DNA of 64,000 nt from Micropterus salmoides (taxonomy: Eukaryota > Chordata > Actinopteri > Centrarchiformes > Centrarchidae). The stretch covers positions 9,797,728 through 9,861,727 of the forward strand of contig NW_024040928.1 of NCBI RefSeq assembly GCF_014851395.1, given 5' to 3'. Every line of letters starts with the position of its first letter. Position 1 is the stretch's first letter. Positions 24,831-37,000 of this stretch are shown piece after piece. A model generated the notes under the pieces. It was given only the letters and a program-made list of their open reading frames with translations. It searched no databases and was not told where the DNA came from. A program made the position numbers and the translations under genes.

Positions 24831-25802
24831 ATGCATAAGAACATATAAATGCATAAGGGAAACATAAATCAGACAACCATAAAAACCTTGTCTAACTAAT
24901 AACAATTCAAGTCAGTCATCCCAGAATAGTGTTTAAGTGAATTTTGACAGACCTTTCATAAATGTTAGAAGTTCACAGCAGGTAATGGAACCAGCTGCAG
25001 ATTATGCAACATGTGTTCAAAAGTAGTGGCCCAAAGTATATTTATTTATTTCACCCATTTATTTATTTAAATTTTTTTAAATGTAAGCAAAGTTGGCGTG
25101 GAAAAAAGTTGATATCCTTAACCACAACAGAGGACAGATACAGAATCTCACAGAACTGTGACAGACATATAAAATTTTAAGTTAGCTTAGCACAAAGACT
25201 GGAAAGAAGGGCTCTATAACTTCCTGCCTGGCAACCTTACAGTGACTTCAAGACAATACATACCCCACCTTTAAACCACAACTACACTTTGGTTTGTCTG
25301 CGGATCAATCTAACAAGATAGAATTTGTTAAATAGTGAGCTTTAGAGGTTTTAGGAGGCAGATTTTGGTACCTTTTGGATAGAGCAAGACTAGCTGTTTC
25401 CCCCCTGTTTTCAGTCTTTGTTCTAGGTGACAACTAGCTGCTGGTGGTTGCTTTGTATTCACAATAGAGAGGTGAGAGTGGTATCAATCTTATAATCCAA
25501 GTTCTGCTTTACTATGAAACATCCAATTTCATCTGCAGTCCAGTCATTCTTTAGTGTTTGTCTGGATTCCCATGACAGAATCAGGCTTTGAAATGAAGAT
25601 ATAGTGTTAGAATAAACTTCCCTATTTTTAGGTCTCTCTGCTTCAGCACTTTCCAATCTGGTGACCCAACATCGACCCTCTCAGAAATCCTGCTGCCTTA
25701 TGGGACACAGCTGCATGATAAACAGGGGTGGGGTTTTCTCAGATCCCTCCATTGGTCAGAGACTTGATGTTGTTTGATGCCCCCCTTGCAGTGACTCTCA
25801 AT

Positions 25803-26007
25803 GGTGGCCCGAAGGTTAGAGAAGCGAGCTTGTGACGGGGAGGTCGCCGGTTTAATCCCCGGACAGGCAGGATAAGTGGAAAGTAAACTCATTTACCACC
25901 ACTGAGGTGCCCTTGAGCAAGGCCCATAACCCCAACAGCTCCAGTGGAGCGGCTTAGTGGCCAGCAGATCGGGTTGTGGTTGTGCAAGGCGGGTGTGACT
26001 GTGATCA
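25803..26007 (+). mobile_element. tRNA-derived SINE, left part
   Basis: Begins ggtggcccgaaggttaga and has a pol III B-box-like ggtttaatccc at 25849-25859 with a plausible A box before it. It continues with gaggtgcccttgagcaaggc, a sequence typical of teleost SINE bodies. The copy breaks off at gtgatca, where an inverted-repeat element begins; the SINE resumes at 26806. Confidence 0.7.
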
Positions 26008-26805
26008 GGCCCAATCCCAATGTCCACACTCACAGACTTTGAGGTGCGTTCCCGGGAAGTGTGTGAGGGCTTAGGGCTGTCCCACTGTTGTCTTAAAGTG
26101 TCTCAGTAATTCAACTTGTGATTCAACGGTGAAACTAATATATTAGTTAGATTAGATTTTGAATTTGGGGTTTTCATACGCTGTACGCGATAATCATCGA
26201 AATTATATCAAATAAAGGCTTGAAATATCTCACTTTGCATGTAATGAGTCTATATAATATATTAGTTTCACCTTTAAGTTGAATTACAGAAATAAATGAA
26301 CTTTTGCACGATATGCAAATTTTTCGAGTTTCACCTGTAAATCTTCACCTGTAAAAGAAGAACTGTAAACAAACAAGCATGGAAACCAACGCTGATGCTA
26401 AAATTGTTTTAAGATGATACATAGAACACATAAAGTCAGATGAATGCAATCACCTTATTACACACTTAGTTTATTCAACTATTTATTTTATTTTTTGCTT
26501 AATGATGCTTTTTTGACCAATAGTGCACTGATTATTGACAAATGTAGACTGACATTTACCTCTCCTCCACTCTGTAGGGCAAGAGCCTGCAAGACTTAAA
26601 AATTAGGCAAAAACAAAATAAAAAGTGTGCAACGTGTTTCATTGTCGTGAAGGTAACGTGATAATGTGGTAAAGGGCTGTCCCATTCCTGTTTGCAGCAT
26701 TGTGAGCCCTTGCAGCCTCTTGCACTCAATCACTTTCCAAGTGACGTCAGTAAAGTCTGTGAGGGTTCAGGGCTTAGGGCTTAGGGGGGACATTGGGATT
26801 GGGCC
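26008..26805. mobile_element. MITE with perfect 18-bp inverted repeats, inserted in the SINE
   Basis: ggcccaatcccaatgtcc at 26008-26025 is matched perfectly by its reverse complement at 26788-26805. Subterminal ggcttagggct motifs mirror each other. No protein is encoded. It carries a further nested repeat at about 26090-26345. Confidence 0.8.
26090..26345 (-). mobile_element. Nested dispersed repeat inside the MITE
   Basis: Contains attcaacttgtgattcaacg, ggtgaaactaatatattagt and its mirror atattagtttcacc, ending tttcgagtttcacctgtaaa. These are hallmarks, from memory, of an abundant teleost repeat. It lies wholly within the MITE at 26008-26805; exact ends are approximate. Confidence 0.55.
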
Positions 26806-26852
26806 TTCCTCTCATTGAAGCTCCCCTGAATAAATAAAGGATAAAAAAAAAA
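26806..26852 (+). mobile_element. tRNA-derived SINE, right part
   Basis: ttcctctcattgaagctccc followed by ctgaataaataaagg and a run of A. This is read as the 3' tail of the SINE whose left part ends at 26007. Confidence 0.6.
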
Positions 26853-27552
26853 GCAATATAGAAGGGAAAGATAGCTAACATGAGCGTTATCATCCCAATA
26901 ACCTGGCAGGTGCTGTTCATGGCAGCAAAGCAGCCAACTGTGAGTCCCACAGAGACATACGTGTCAGGCTACCGATAGGGTCCATTTCCTGAGGCAGGAA
27001 CATATGTTTGTAGCTCTTGATCTACCTAGTCACTCTCTTCACATCTAAACTAACTTATAGGAGACACTATGGTGGCTGTGACCCTTCCAGCCATTGTGTT
27101 ATTTTTACACGCAAAGATAATATGCATGTTTATTTTTAAATTTCACTATTCTAGGCATTACAAGTAATGTCACTCTCTTATAATCAGACATTTTATAACC
27201 GTATTATAACCTTTACGTTTTATAATCATATTTGTCCTGTATGTGTGTGCGCATGTGTGTTATTTTTAGATTAGACTATTCCAGGTAACATGGATAATGT
27301 CACTTCCCCTGCCATATCCCATCTTGTGATACCTTTCGGATTGTGTGTGGTTGGCTGTGTTAACAGTGCTGTCCTTTTAATCAGCACCCCTGTGTGGTTC
27401 TCCTGTAGAGCTGTCACTGGTTGAGTGATGATGGTAGAGCTGCCACTGTTTACTCTATTTAAATCCGCTGGCAGGCAGGGGTGAGATTACCTCTTAACTG
27501 TTGTCCTAATCAAAGGAATTATTACTACACGGCTGGATGTTACCCTCTAAAA

Positions 27553-27657
<105 letters not shown>

Positions 27658-30601
27658 CTGAAAGGGTAGAGGGAGAGAGCCTATCAGGTAGCAAAGTACA
27701 TCCATCCTTTGTTTGATATTGTGTATCCATCACTGGACTCTACTGCTAGTGGTGCTTGCTGGGAGTTTCCATGGTAGCGCCTATGCGTTCTAGTTTGCTA
27801 GTTCTTCTATATTGAAAGTGAAGAATTACTTTTAAAAATCGATAAATAGAATTGGGAATAATGATATTGTATAACTATAACCATATTTCCACTCAGCAGG
27901 ATCTCAAGAACCTACCTTGATGTCAACTTCAAAAAACTGCATCTTAAATTTCTGTCTCTTACAAGACTAGTTCAGTCTTGTGCCTGGCGAAAGTTTAAAA
28001 CCGTGTTTAAATAAAACAATTCGCTCGTGTTGAACTTCACTAATTTCTGTTACAGTCTTAATTGATGCGTTTAGGACAGGCTCTGCAACAGTGCTACATA
28101 GATTGCTATATGTTAGAGAATTAAAAAAATTTTTTTATCACTTGTCACGTATAAGTCCTAGTTAAATTTTTAGTTCAAATCTGTTACCACAGAATTAATG
28201 ATTTTATCTTCTGATCTGTCTGTTATCTATTTACTGTAGCTCTTTACCTGTCTCTCTTCTTACCAAAATACTGGTCACTGTATACATCACATGGTTTTCC
28301 CTTTTCTGGTGCACCTACTACCCACTGATCCTCTTCCCTGGCTGAAGAGGCCTGTGAACAGCTCTCTGCCAGTGAGACCACTTGACGTGTAGAACATTTG
28401 ATCCACATAAGCTGCCAATGTGGGGAGAAACCCATCTACATGAAGAAGAGAGGAGAGACCGATGGATAAATAGGAGGCGTATGACTTCAAAGACATGATG
28501 GATGGAGCGCGATCAATGTTGAGTGGGTCAATGCTTGATTAACTGTTGAAGAAATATTGACTCCTAAAATCAGTTCCTGTCCTGATTACAAATTGTTTTA
28601 AATTCCCTGTTGAAATAAATAATTTTCAGTCAAGTCTGTGATCCAAAATAATATACTGTATTATATCTCAAAACAAACCCTTGTGGTACCTTTTTTATGT
28701 GGTTGGATGCAGCTAAAATTCCCTTATATTCCTGGTATACAACTTGGTGAGGTATCTTGCAGCCCTTCGTATTAATAATTCATGATGGCTGAGAGGCACA
28801 GTTTGTTTACCAATGTTAGATGATTATACACACAGTATCTATTCAAACCCCCAAAGAGAGCCTATTAAGCCTTTAAGTTTGATACTTTTCAACCTGGATA
28901 ATTTTTCCCAGCTGTCCGAGGGACTTGTGTGCCATTGTGCTCAACGCCATATGACACCTACAGTAACTTTCCTTGGAAATTGGTGAAATTGGGCACTGAA
29001 TTTTAATTTATTGATTATCAGACCACAAATGAGAGAAGAATTAGGTTGGAAAAATGGTAGATGCCATCGGAGCTGAGTGTTTCTGGCGCTATATACCAGA
29101 TATGCTTAATTCACTGATTTCGGTGAAACTGGATCATGTTTTGGTGTCTAGATGGACAGATGGCTATAAAAAACACTAACTGCTACTAACTGAAATATTA
29201 GCTTTTGTATTAAAAACAAAAGGTGTTACCGCGAGTCACTAGGTCCTAGATCCTTTACAACTTGTGTAACAGTTTGAGTCTGTCGGTGGCAAAAATAAGC
29301 ATTTTTTGTGAACGTAATTTTGAAGGCCGCAATTGCCCCAGGCTCACGATTGCCAGCTGAAGCCATCTTCTGTACGGATTTTTGTACCTACTAGTCATTT
29401 CAACACCAAAATATGTGAAAACTGGGCCGATGTTTAAAAATACAGAAATCATCCTTTAACGTGGTACTACGTTGGGTCATATTTTGCAAAAGGACAGTGC
29501 TTTGAAACCTTCTTGAGCATCACTAAAGATGGTCCCTGTGGAAATGGCCAAACAGGAAGTAATGGGCAGAGAACAAATGAAAATGACTAAACAATGGAAA
29601 TGAACATATTTCAGCATGCATTTTTAGCATGCATTATTAAGCAGTTAGATAGCTGTAATTGTTGCAAAATGCATTCAAAACTGTGGTTCATTCTGTGTTT
29701 GCATGTTCAAAATGCCCTGAAAAAAGACCTGACATAAAACTTAAATTATATTGAATTTAGAATATGTATTCAGTCATTTGGTAAATGTTACAATATTGAA
29801 GTCCTTGTATAAACTTTGGGGATGAGTCACTTTTGTTTATTCCTCTTAAATGTACCTAAAAAGATGTACTATATGATAAACCTTCTGAAAAACGGAACAA
29901 AAGGTCTACTGACAGGATACATTTGATTTTACTGAGCTTACAAAAATCAACATTCAACATTAATAAACTACGATAATCCAAGATGTAAATATAATCTGCA
30001 GAACAGCAACTTTTCCTGACTTAGTTGTTAAATCTATCCTGCCCTGTCTACGGTTATCTGGCAAAGTTTATCTTGCACAGTTCTTGTGTAAAGAAACCAT
30101 TAACACCAGAGTTCCTGTCCTGCAGTGGGCAAAGCAAGATAAAGCTGTGATGATGAGGTGAGGAGAGGCACAAGCAGAATCACAGTCACAGCTAAGTACA
30201 GGAAATGTAGAAGAATTTGTCTTGTCTTCGGTGCAGACAAAGTTATAAAATGGCTTGCCATGTGGAGGATAATCTTCCTTTCCATCTATAGCTTTGTTCG
30301 TCTTTGACTCCCTCTCTCTGTCTGTCCCTTTGACTCAGTCTGTACTTTACATTTACATTAGTAGACTCCGTTATCCTCACTGACATTACATACCACTCAA
30401 AAGCTACGGCAGAGCAGATGCGGAGGTGGTGCCGTTTGTCTTATTTGCCAGCTCATTTACACCCCTCTCTCTGACGAAAACAGTGTTTCTTAAGGGAAGC
30501 AGCTTCCCATTAAAGGTTTATTAAGCAGAAGCCAGAGGAATGATTAAAATTCTGCACAATCCAAACAGGATTGGAGGGGGAGGGGGGGGTTGTGATTACA
30601 C

Positions 30602-30603
<2 letters not shown>

Positions 30604-30635
<32 letters not shown>
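30604..30635. repeat. (TG)n microsatellite with G-rich flank
   Basis: About 16 TG units, preceded at about 30573-30590 by a G-rich run. Confidence 0.95.
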
Positions 30636-30636
<1 letters not shown>

Positions 30637-32015
30637 CGACAGTCAGTGTCCCCCCTGAAGGCATCACAAGCATCTGTAATATTAGTTTAAGTGTAGATGA
30701 AGCTGAATAATGAAGTTGGCAGCACGTTGGATATCTGCAAATTGCACTTCACTAATTTCTCACTTTCTGTCTTGTCTCCCACCTCTCCTTCTGTCTCTAT
30801 TAATCTCTTTTTAGAGTGGTCCAGTGCTGTCCTCTGGTGTTTCCCCTCCCCTCAGTTTTCTGTCACTCTGTCTGTCACCTGGTAAGTACAGACTCCAATT
30901 CACCTCCCACATATACAGTACAGCGACTTTCAGTGTTTTTCAATCCTTTATGCAATCATCAGCTCACTGCCTGGCTTGAACTGCAAAGTGCTGTCACCTT
31001 TATAAAACAGAGCATCATTTCTGGACATGAAAAAACATTGTGTGATGTTGGCAGCGTTGATGGCATACAGTATACATACCTCTGAGTATAATGAATATTG
31101 GTATGTTAGCAGACGGGAAAGTCAAACAGACAATACCTGAGGTCATTATTATTAAGTGTCAGAAATCAATGTGATTAATACTTAACTGAATGAATGCAAC
31201 ATATAAACACATTATACAAAGTGAAATAATATCATAGATTGGAATTTCAAAAGAATTAATTGTTTAAAAAAAAGGTAATATTTCATTTTATCACTAACTC
31301 TCCCTTTAAAAATCTGGATAGGTTTGGATGCCTCTTTGAAGGCAGGTTTGACATAAACAATTATGGTATAAATAGCTATATTACTTGTGTCAATTCAGTT
31401 CAGTGTGAATGATTGTTGTTTTCCTAGTTTGAACAAATGCAAGTTACACAGTGCGTGCCTTTAAAGGTTAACACAAATTTAAAAGAAACATCGCTCGACA
31501 CTTTACTTAAACCTTTTTTTTATGCTAGACTAGGATTTATTTGATCTTGTTATAGGGTGGTTACATTTAGTCTTAACTCAGCTAAAAGTATAGGACACAG
31601 CGGTTACCTGCTTCACCCACGGAGGTAGCTCTCACAAAGATAAGAAATTATCAAACACTGATCTATCTCATTTTGGGGGGAAATAGTCAACTTTGTAGTC
31701 ATGTATAATTACTTTAACAGGGTGTGTCATTGTGTTAAACTATGTTCTGTAGAATCTGAATGTGGAAACACACTAGCATTGGTTACAGGGAGCTATCTTC
31801 TGTATTCAAGATGGTGCCTCGCAAAATGTAGAGTAAAGCTCAATTTCGTCATGTTGAAAGGAGCATACAGCTTAATATTAAGCAGACAATTCAGCCAGTG
31901 CTTTTCTGCACGTACCAGGAAAGCAACAACACAAGCCAGCTCTAATGTATAATTCCCAGCTATCTGTTATCGCCAATTACAGGGCTTGTTTACTAGAATC
32001 AAGGGCCTTGGTGGA

Positions 32016-32018
<3 letters not shown>

Positions 32019-32048
<30 letters not shown>
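32019..32048. repeat. (TG)n microsatellite
   Basis: About 15 TG units in plcb4 intron 2. Confidence 0.95.
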
Positions 32049-32051
<3 letters not shown>

Positions 32052-34057
32052 GCCAGGGCCTTTAATGATGGGGGTAGATGTGGTGTGTGTTCTCTCTGGT
32101 AAGTCTTGAGGGGGTGGTTTAACTGGGTGGGCTACTGAGTCCCTCTGCCTCTATTAATACGCAGTGAGATCCTATTCAGGGGCTCAAATGTGCCTGTTTG
32201 TGTGTGCATCGTGTATGTGTGTGTGCATCTTCATGTTGCCGCTGCAGCCAGGCGAGCTAGAGGCTATTACTGGCCAGCAGGGTTGCTATGGAGACCAGTG
32301 GTGTCAGAGAGGAGCAACATCTGTGAGGTGTTTGTCAAGGCAGGTTTTCCCCTTTCTGTCTTCTCTCTGTCAGTCTACTAGTCAGAAACTCACTGCCTGG
32401 ACGATGACTGAAGACTAATGCTGAGTGAAATTATAAAGCCAGTCTCATTGGTGTTTTCAAACACTGGTAAACATGGCACATGAACGAGGAACTGATTTTA
32501 GAAGCTGTATTTGAGTATTATTATTATTTGAGTGGGGGTAAAATTGATTCTTGGATGCATCACGATTCTCTCTTGAAAGATTGTGTCTCGATGCAGAAAA
32601 GTCTATAATCGCTCCCCACCCTACCCAAACCCACTGCCACCACGACCACTGTTGAGCTGTCATTATGTAAACAGGTGGAGCCCACAGGATGGCTACTAAT
32701 AAACCTGAGATTGCAGATCCCCCGTGCAAAATCAAGTCAGCAGTGATTCACTTCAAACAAACATTCCATTTACGACGGCATCAGCTGAATGTGCCAATTA
32801 GCGGAAAGAGACAAAAACATAGTGGAAGTTAATTTCCCCCACAGCGTTCAGGCAGCCTCCCACTGCAGATTCGGACCATGCCTAATTAATATGCCATAGA
32901 GTGTTGTAGAGTGTATAGAGTACAGTGTGCAGTTTAGTCTGTCTGTTGTGCCCTGTATAAATGAGCACAAGCTGCAGTTCAGGAATTATCAACAGGTCAG
33001 TCTTTTGATGGAGCATTACCATTTAAAAGAAAAAAATCTTATTGTCATTATGCCAGTACTTGAGTACCTTAACTCTTAAAGTAACAGTGTTGAATGTTAA
33101 GTTTAAAAAAATGTATTGTAAATGTATAAATGCATTTATACCTCTAATGCAAATTGTAAAACTAAAAGAAAATGGAAATAAATTCTTTCTGTTTATTTTA
33201 ATTATGGATTGTTACAAATACTGTTTTTAATAGTAGGAAGATGAACCACAATGAGGAAAAAATAAATCATGTATATAAATCAAAAATTACTTTGATCGCA
33301 TCGTAGCCCTCTGAATCAGAATCAAATTGTGACATTCACACCCCATGTAATTTCTTGGGCAATTTTTCACCTGACTATGCTCAATCACGCTCACAGTAGC
33401 CCCTCAGGCTGTGTCAGTCAGCAGGGACTCGGGGACTCTATTCACTGGGTTTACACCAGTGGAAAGTGCACAGTCTGGGGAAGCATTTAACCCCTGCCCC
33501 CTTCCTGCTCCCTCTCTCCACAGTTTCCCTCTCTATATGGACATGTTCTATTTCCACAGCTCCTTTCTCCTGGCTGCCTTATCGGCAGCTCAGCGGGGCA
33601 CAGAAATTCTCTTTTAATAGGTACTTATTTGGGCAATGGGAGAAATCCCATATTTTTGAGCAACCCTTACTTCCCTCCCCTGTCTTCCTTCTGCCCAGAT
33701 ATCCTTGTCTGAAACTCTCAAGCTTCTATTTATTACAAATTTTCTCTTTGTCTCTTGCTGGGTAATTCCTCATTCCACCGTGTGGGTGGGAGGAATGGGT
33801 GGAGGGCTGCGTCTTTACAGTAGCTAGCATTTCAGATATGACAATACTTCTCCAAAATGGAGTTTGTTTTATTGAGTATCTGTTCATTTGGACCATTTTA
33901 AACCCCTTTAGGCACTGTTTCAGGTACCTATGGTGCCATTTTTGCAGTAGTCAGTGCAGATGGTGAAGTCCAAATTGATTGAGTTTATCTGAGGAAAACT
34001 GAATCTATTTCAAAATTCAGAGGCTTCTCAAACTCTTCACATAGATCAACTATAATA

Positions 34058-34059
<2 letters not shown>

Positions 34060-34089
<30 letters not shown>
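34060..34089. repeat. (TG)n microsatellite
   Basis: About 15 TG units in plcb4 intron 2. Confidence 0.95.
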
Positions 34090-34091
<2 letters not shown>

Positions 34092-37000
34092 TTAGTGTTT
34101 TTGACCATGTTTGGGCAAACCTGGCCCCGAAGAGCCCTTGGCAGGGTATGTGTAGCTGGGCAAACCAAACCTTTGACCTCCTAATCTGGTCTAAATGAGA
34201 CCGTCACACACAAATCACAGTGCCGCACAGCCCAGTGCAGCAGTCTGTGATGTAACATAGTCATTTTGGGATAATTTGGTATTTTCACTCTGCAGGCATC
34301 CCTCTGCAAAGGCCAGTTACCTAACTTCCATCCCCAAATTAACAGGCTTTTACAGGTTGCCCTGCACCTACCTTCATCACCTCCAATGAAACATCAATCC
34401 ATTTATGCCAAGATTAGACTAAGCCGTAAGTTACATTCTGGCTATGTCCTCACATGCCTGCAGGAATATTATAACATGGATGTCAAGTAGTCAAAAGTGC
34501 TTCTTGAGTATTAACTGGTTCTGTTAGGGGCTAACACAGCAGGAAAATTATGCAGTGCCAATATAAACTACTCTGTATAAAATAGCAGAACATCTCAACC
34601 GTTGCAGGTTTCTGCAAATATGAACCTAATGCTTGTGTTCACGCAAACAATTTCAATGTTACTTCCTGAGCAGGAGCTTTGATCATAATAGAAGTGAAAC
34701 AAAAGAAAGTTGAATCTACTTCAGAAGCGATTGAGATTCCAACTGCATAGACTTTTAAGCCTCTCTAATACCAGGGTTCCGGTGTGATGTTTCTATTATT
34801 AACCAGACACGGATACCATCTCCTCACCATCACCTCATGAAAAATGGTCTTTTCCATATTCCATTTTGTGGCTTCAGTTACACATATTCATCCCTGTGCA
34901 AAGATTTTTAGTTATATTTTAGACTCAGTTTTTGCAAACAAACTACCTAAAATATCACTGTAACGGGGATTCCCCAAGTATTGTAAAATTATTCTCTGCA
35001 TTGCTGATTGCAGTTTTATTCACTGTCTTGGAATGTGTCTGTCCCAATTAACTTAAATAACTTGTGCATCCGTTACACTTAAATAAAGTAGCTGTGATAC
35101 AGATACGTTGTCTGTTAACAGATGGCAGGGTAGGTTTCGATCAGAGAGCTGTGTCCCAGTTGCATGGCTGGGTTAAGTGTGCTAATGCGTCAGCCTGGCC
35201 CCTCTAACTTGTTACATTCAGGGAACTCCTTGACTAATTCCCTTTTTAAACAGACACATAAACACAAACACACACAGTCAAATGTGCAGTGCTCTAAATA
35301 CTTCCTGATTTAAGATGGCTGATAACCTGGGGACAGCCCTTAGCCCTCTCTCACCTTTTTCCCTCTGCTTCCCCTCGTTCCTTTCACGACAGCTCTCTGA
35401 CACACACAAACACTAATATCTACCATTTGGCAGAGGCTTTTGGCCATAATTTATTAGGTGGATGCAGCGTCCATTAGGCCATGTGTTAAATTCTTTGTGT
35501 AACTCAATTTGGCAGATGGTGGATGTGGATGACTATATATAGAACTCTTTGAGTATGTGGCTGTGTGTGTCCCATTATGGTTGTGTGTTTTTTATGAACT
35601 AATTTACATCTTCATCTGCTGTTGACTGAACCCTGGAAACTGACCTGACAAAGGTCTTGTGTTTGGAAGTGAGGGAGATCTTACTGCTGTATTTGAATGT
35701 GGGGCAAGTCTTATTCTTATTGACATCACTGCACATGTTATATATGATATTTGTGCACATGTGGTAAGTGCTCATACGTGCACATATGTTATGTCCGTCT
35801 ACAGCTGGGCAATGTACTCAGTGTGTGTGTCTGAAGAGCCAGTTTCCATCCAGGCCTAGGTTAATTATATAACCCGGGACGAGGAGCGTGAGTGAGAAGG
35901 GGTGATCCTCAACTATAAAAGGCAAAGAAGAGGGTAGAAGAGGGTCATTTGGCTTGGAAAAAGACATTCTTCCCTTAAAACACATCGTCATCCACAATCC
36001 CACAGAAATAAATAGTGATTACATATTTTTGTACATACAACCCAAGAAACACGTATCAGCCAACTGAACTTTTCTTTTCTTATTCTAACTGTTCGAACAA
36101 TTCTGCACAGAGGGAGCATGTGTGATCAGACATTTGCTCATAGATTGGTCAGCCTTTAAGAGTGAAGTGTAAAGTTTCAAAATAATTTCCTAAAGGCAAG
36201 AGAGTCAAGCTTTTTCAGGCTTTGCTTTCTTGAGAAAGTGACCTGTGAAAATATCAAACACATTGGGTTTTACTTCCATAATCAGTTTTGCACATTTTGT
36301 AGTGGTGTAGTAGTAGTAGTACAGAGCTGAAATCCATTTTTACTTTTGTGGACAATGAACAGTCCTTAATCCTTGCTTTTCCTATAATCCATTGTGTAAG
36401 GGTGTAGACTGTATGTGATTTACCACAGTGTTCACTTGTTGTTTTCTCTGTTTGACACATTTGCACCTGGGAGCTGCGAAATACACCGACAAAATCTACT
36501 GTTAACCAATTACCAGCTTCACTGGAGCAATGGTTTACCTCAAGTAATGTGCCTTGCTCAAGGGCATTTCTGTAGTTGTTTTTTGAAGGAAACATGAGTG
36601 GCTTGTTCTTGTCTTCATGACAAGTCATGGGGACAAAAACAAACCTCAGGCAGAAGACCTCTTCATTGTGAAGAAGTCTCCCCTGGGTTAATTTACAAAT
36701 AACAGCCATCAGTAATAGATTTGAGTGTAATCCACTGTTTCTGTTCAAGTGTGTAAGGAGCCTGTAATAAGGGGGTCCACTGGGCCCTACTTTACCCAGT
36801 TGTTGAAGCAAGAAAATTTGTTGCTGCTTCTCTAACCTGTAGGTGAACACTTGCAGCATGCACAAATATAGACACATACACACAAACATACCGGTAGGCA
36901 TATGCCACCACACGCATGTAAACAACACACACTCACACACAACGTCACACACTGCTGGAGGGGCCACAGAAACCTCAGTTGACACCAACAGTCAGTGAGC

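Noticed and set aside
25803..25870. tRNA gene
   Set aside because: The B-box-like sequence belongs to a SINE; no cloverleaf with paired acceptor arms is seen. The same applies at 46561-46630.
30341..30410. SINE fragment (acatttacattagtagactc)
   Set aside because: Similarity to a known fish repeat end is too short and degenerate to support.
32531..33345. Transposon with gattcttggatgcatcacga-type sequence
   Set aside because: The left part resembles a teleost repeat interior but no matching ends or flanking duplication could be found, so no boundaries are given.
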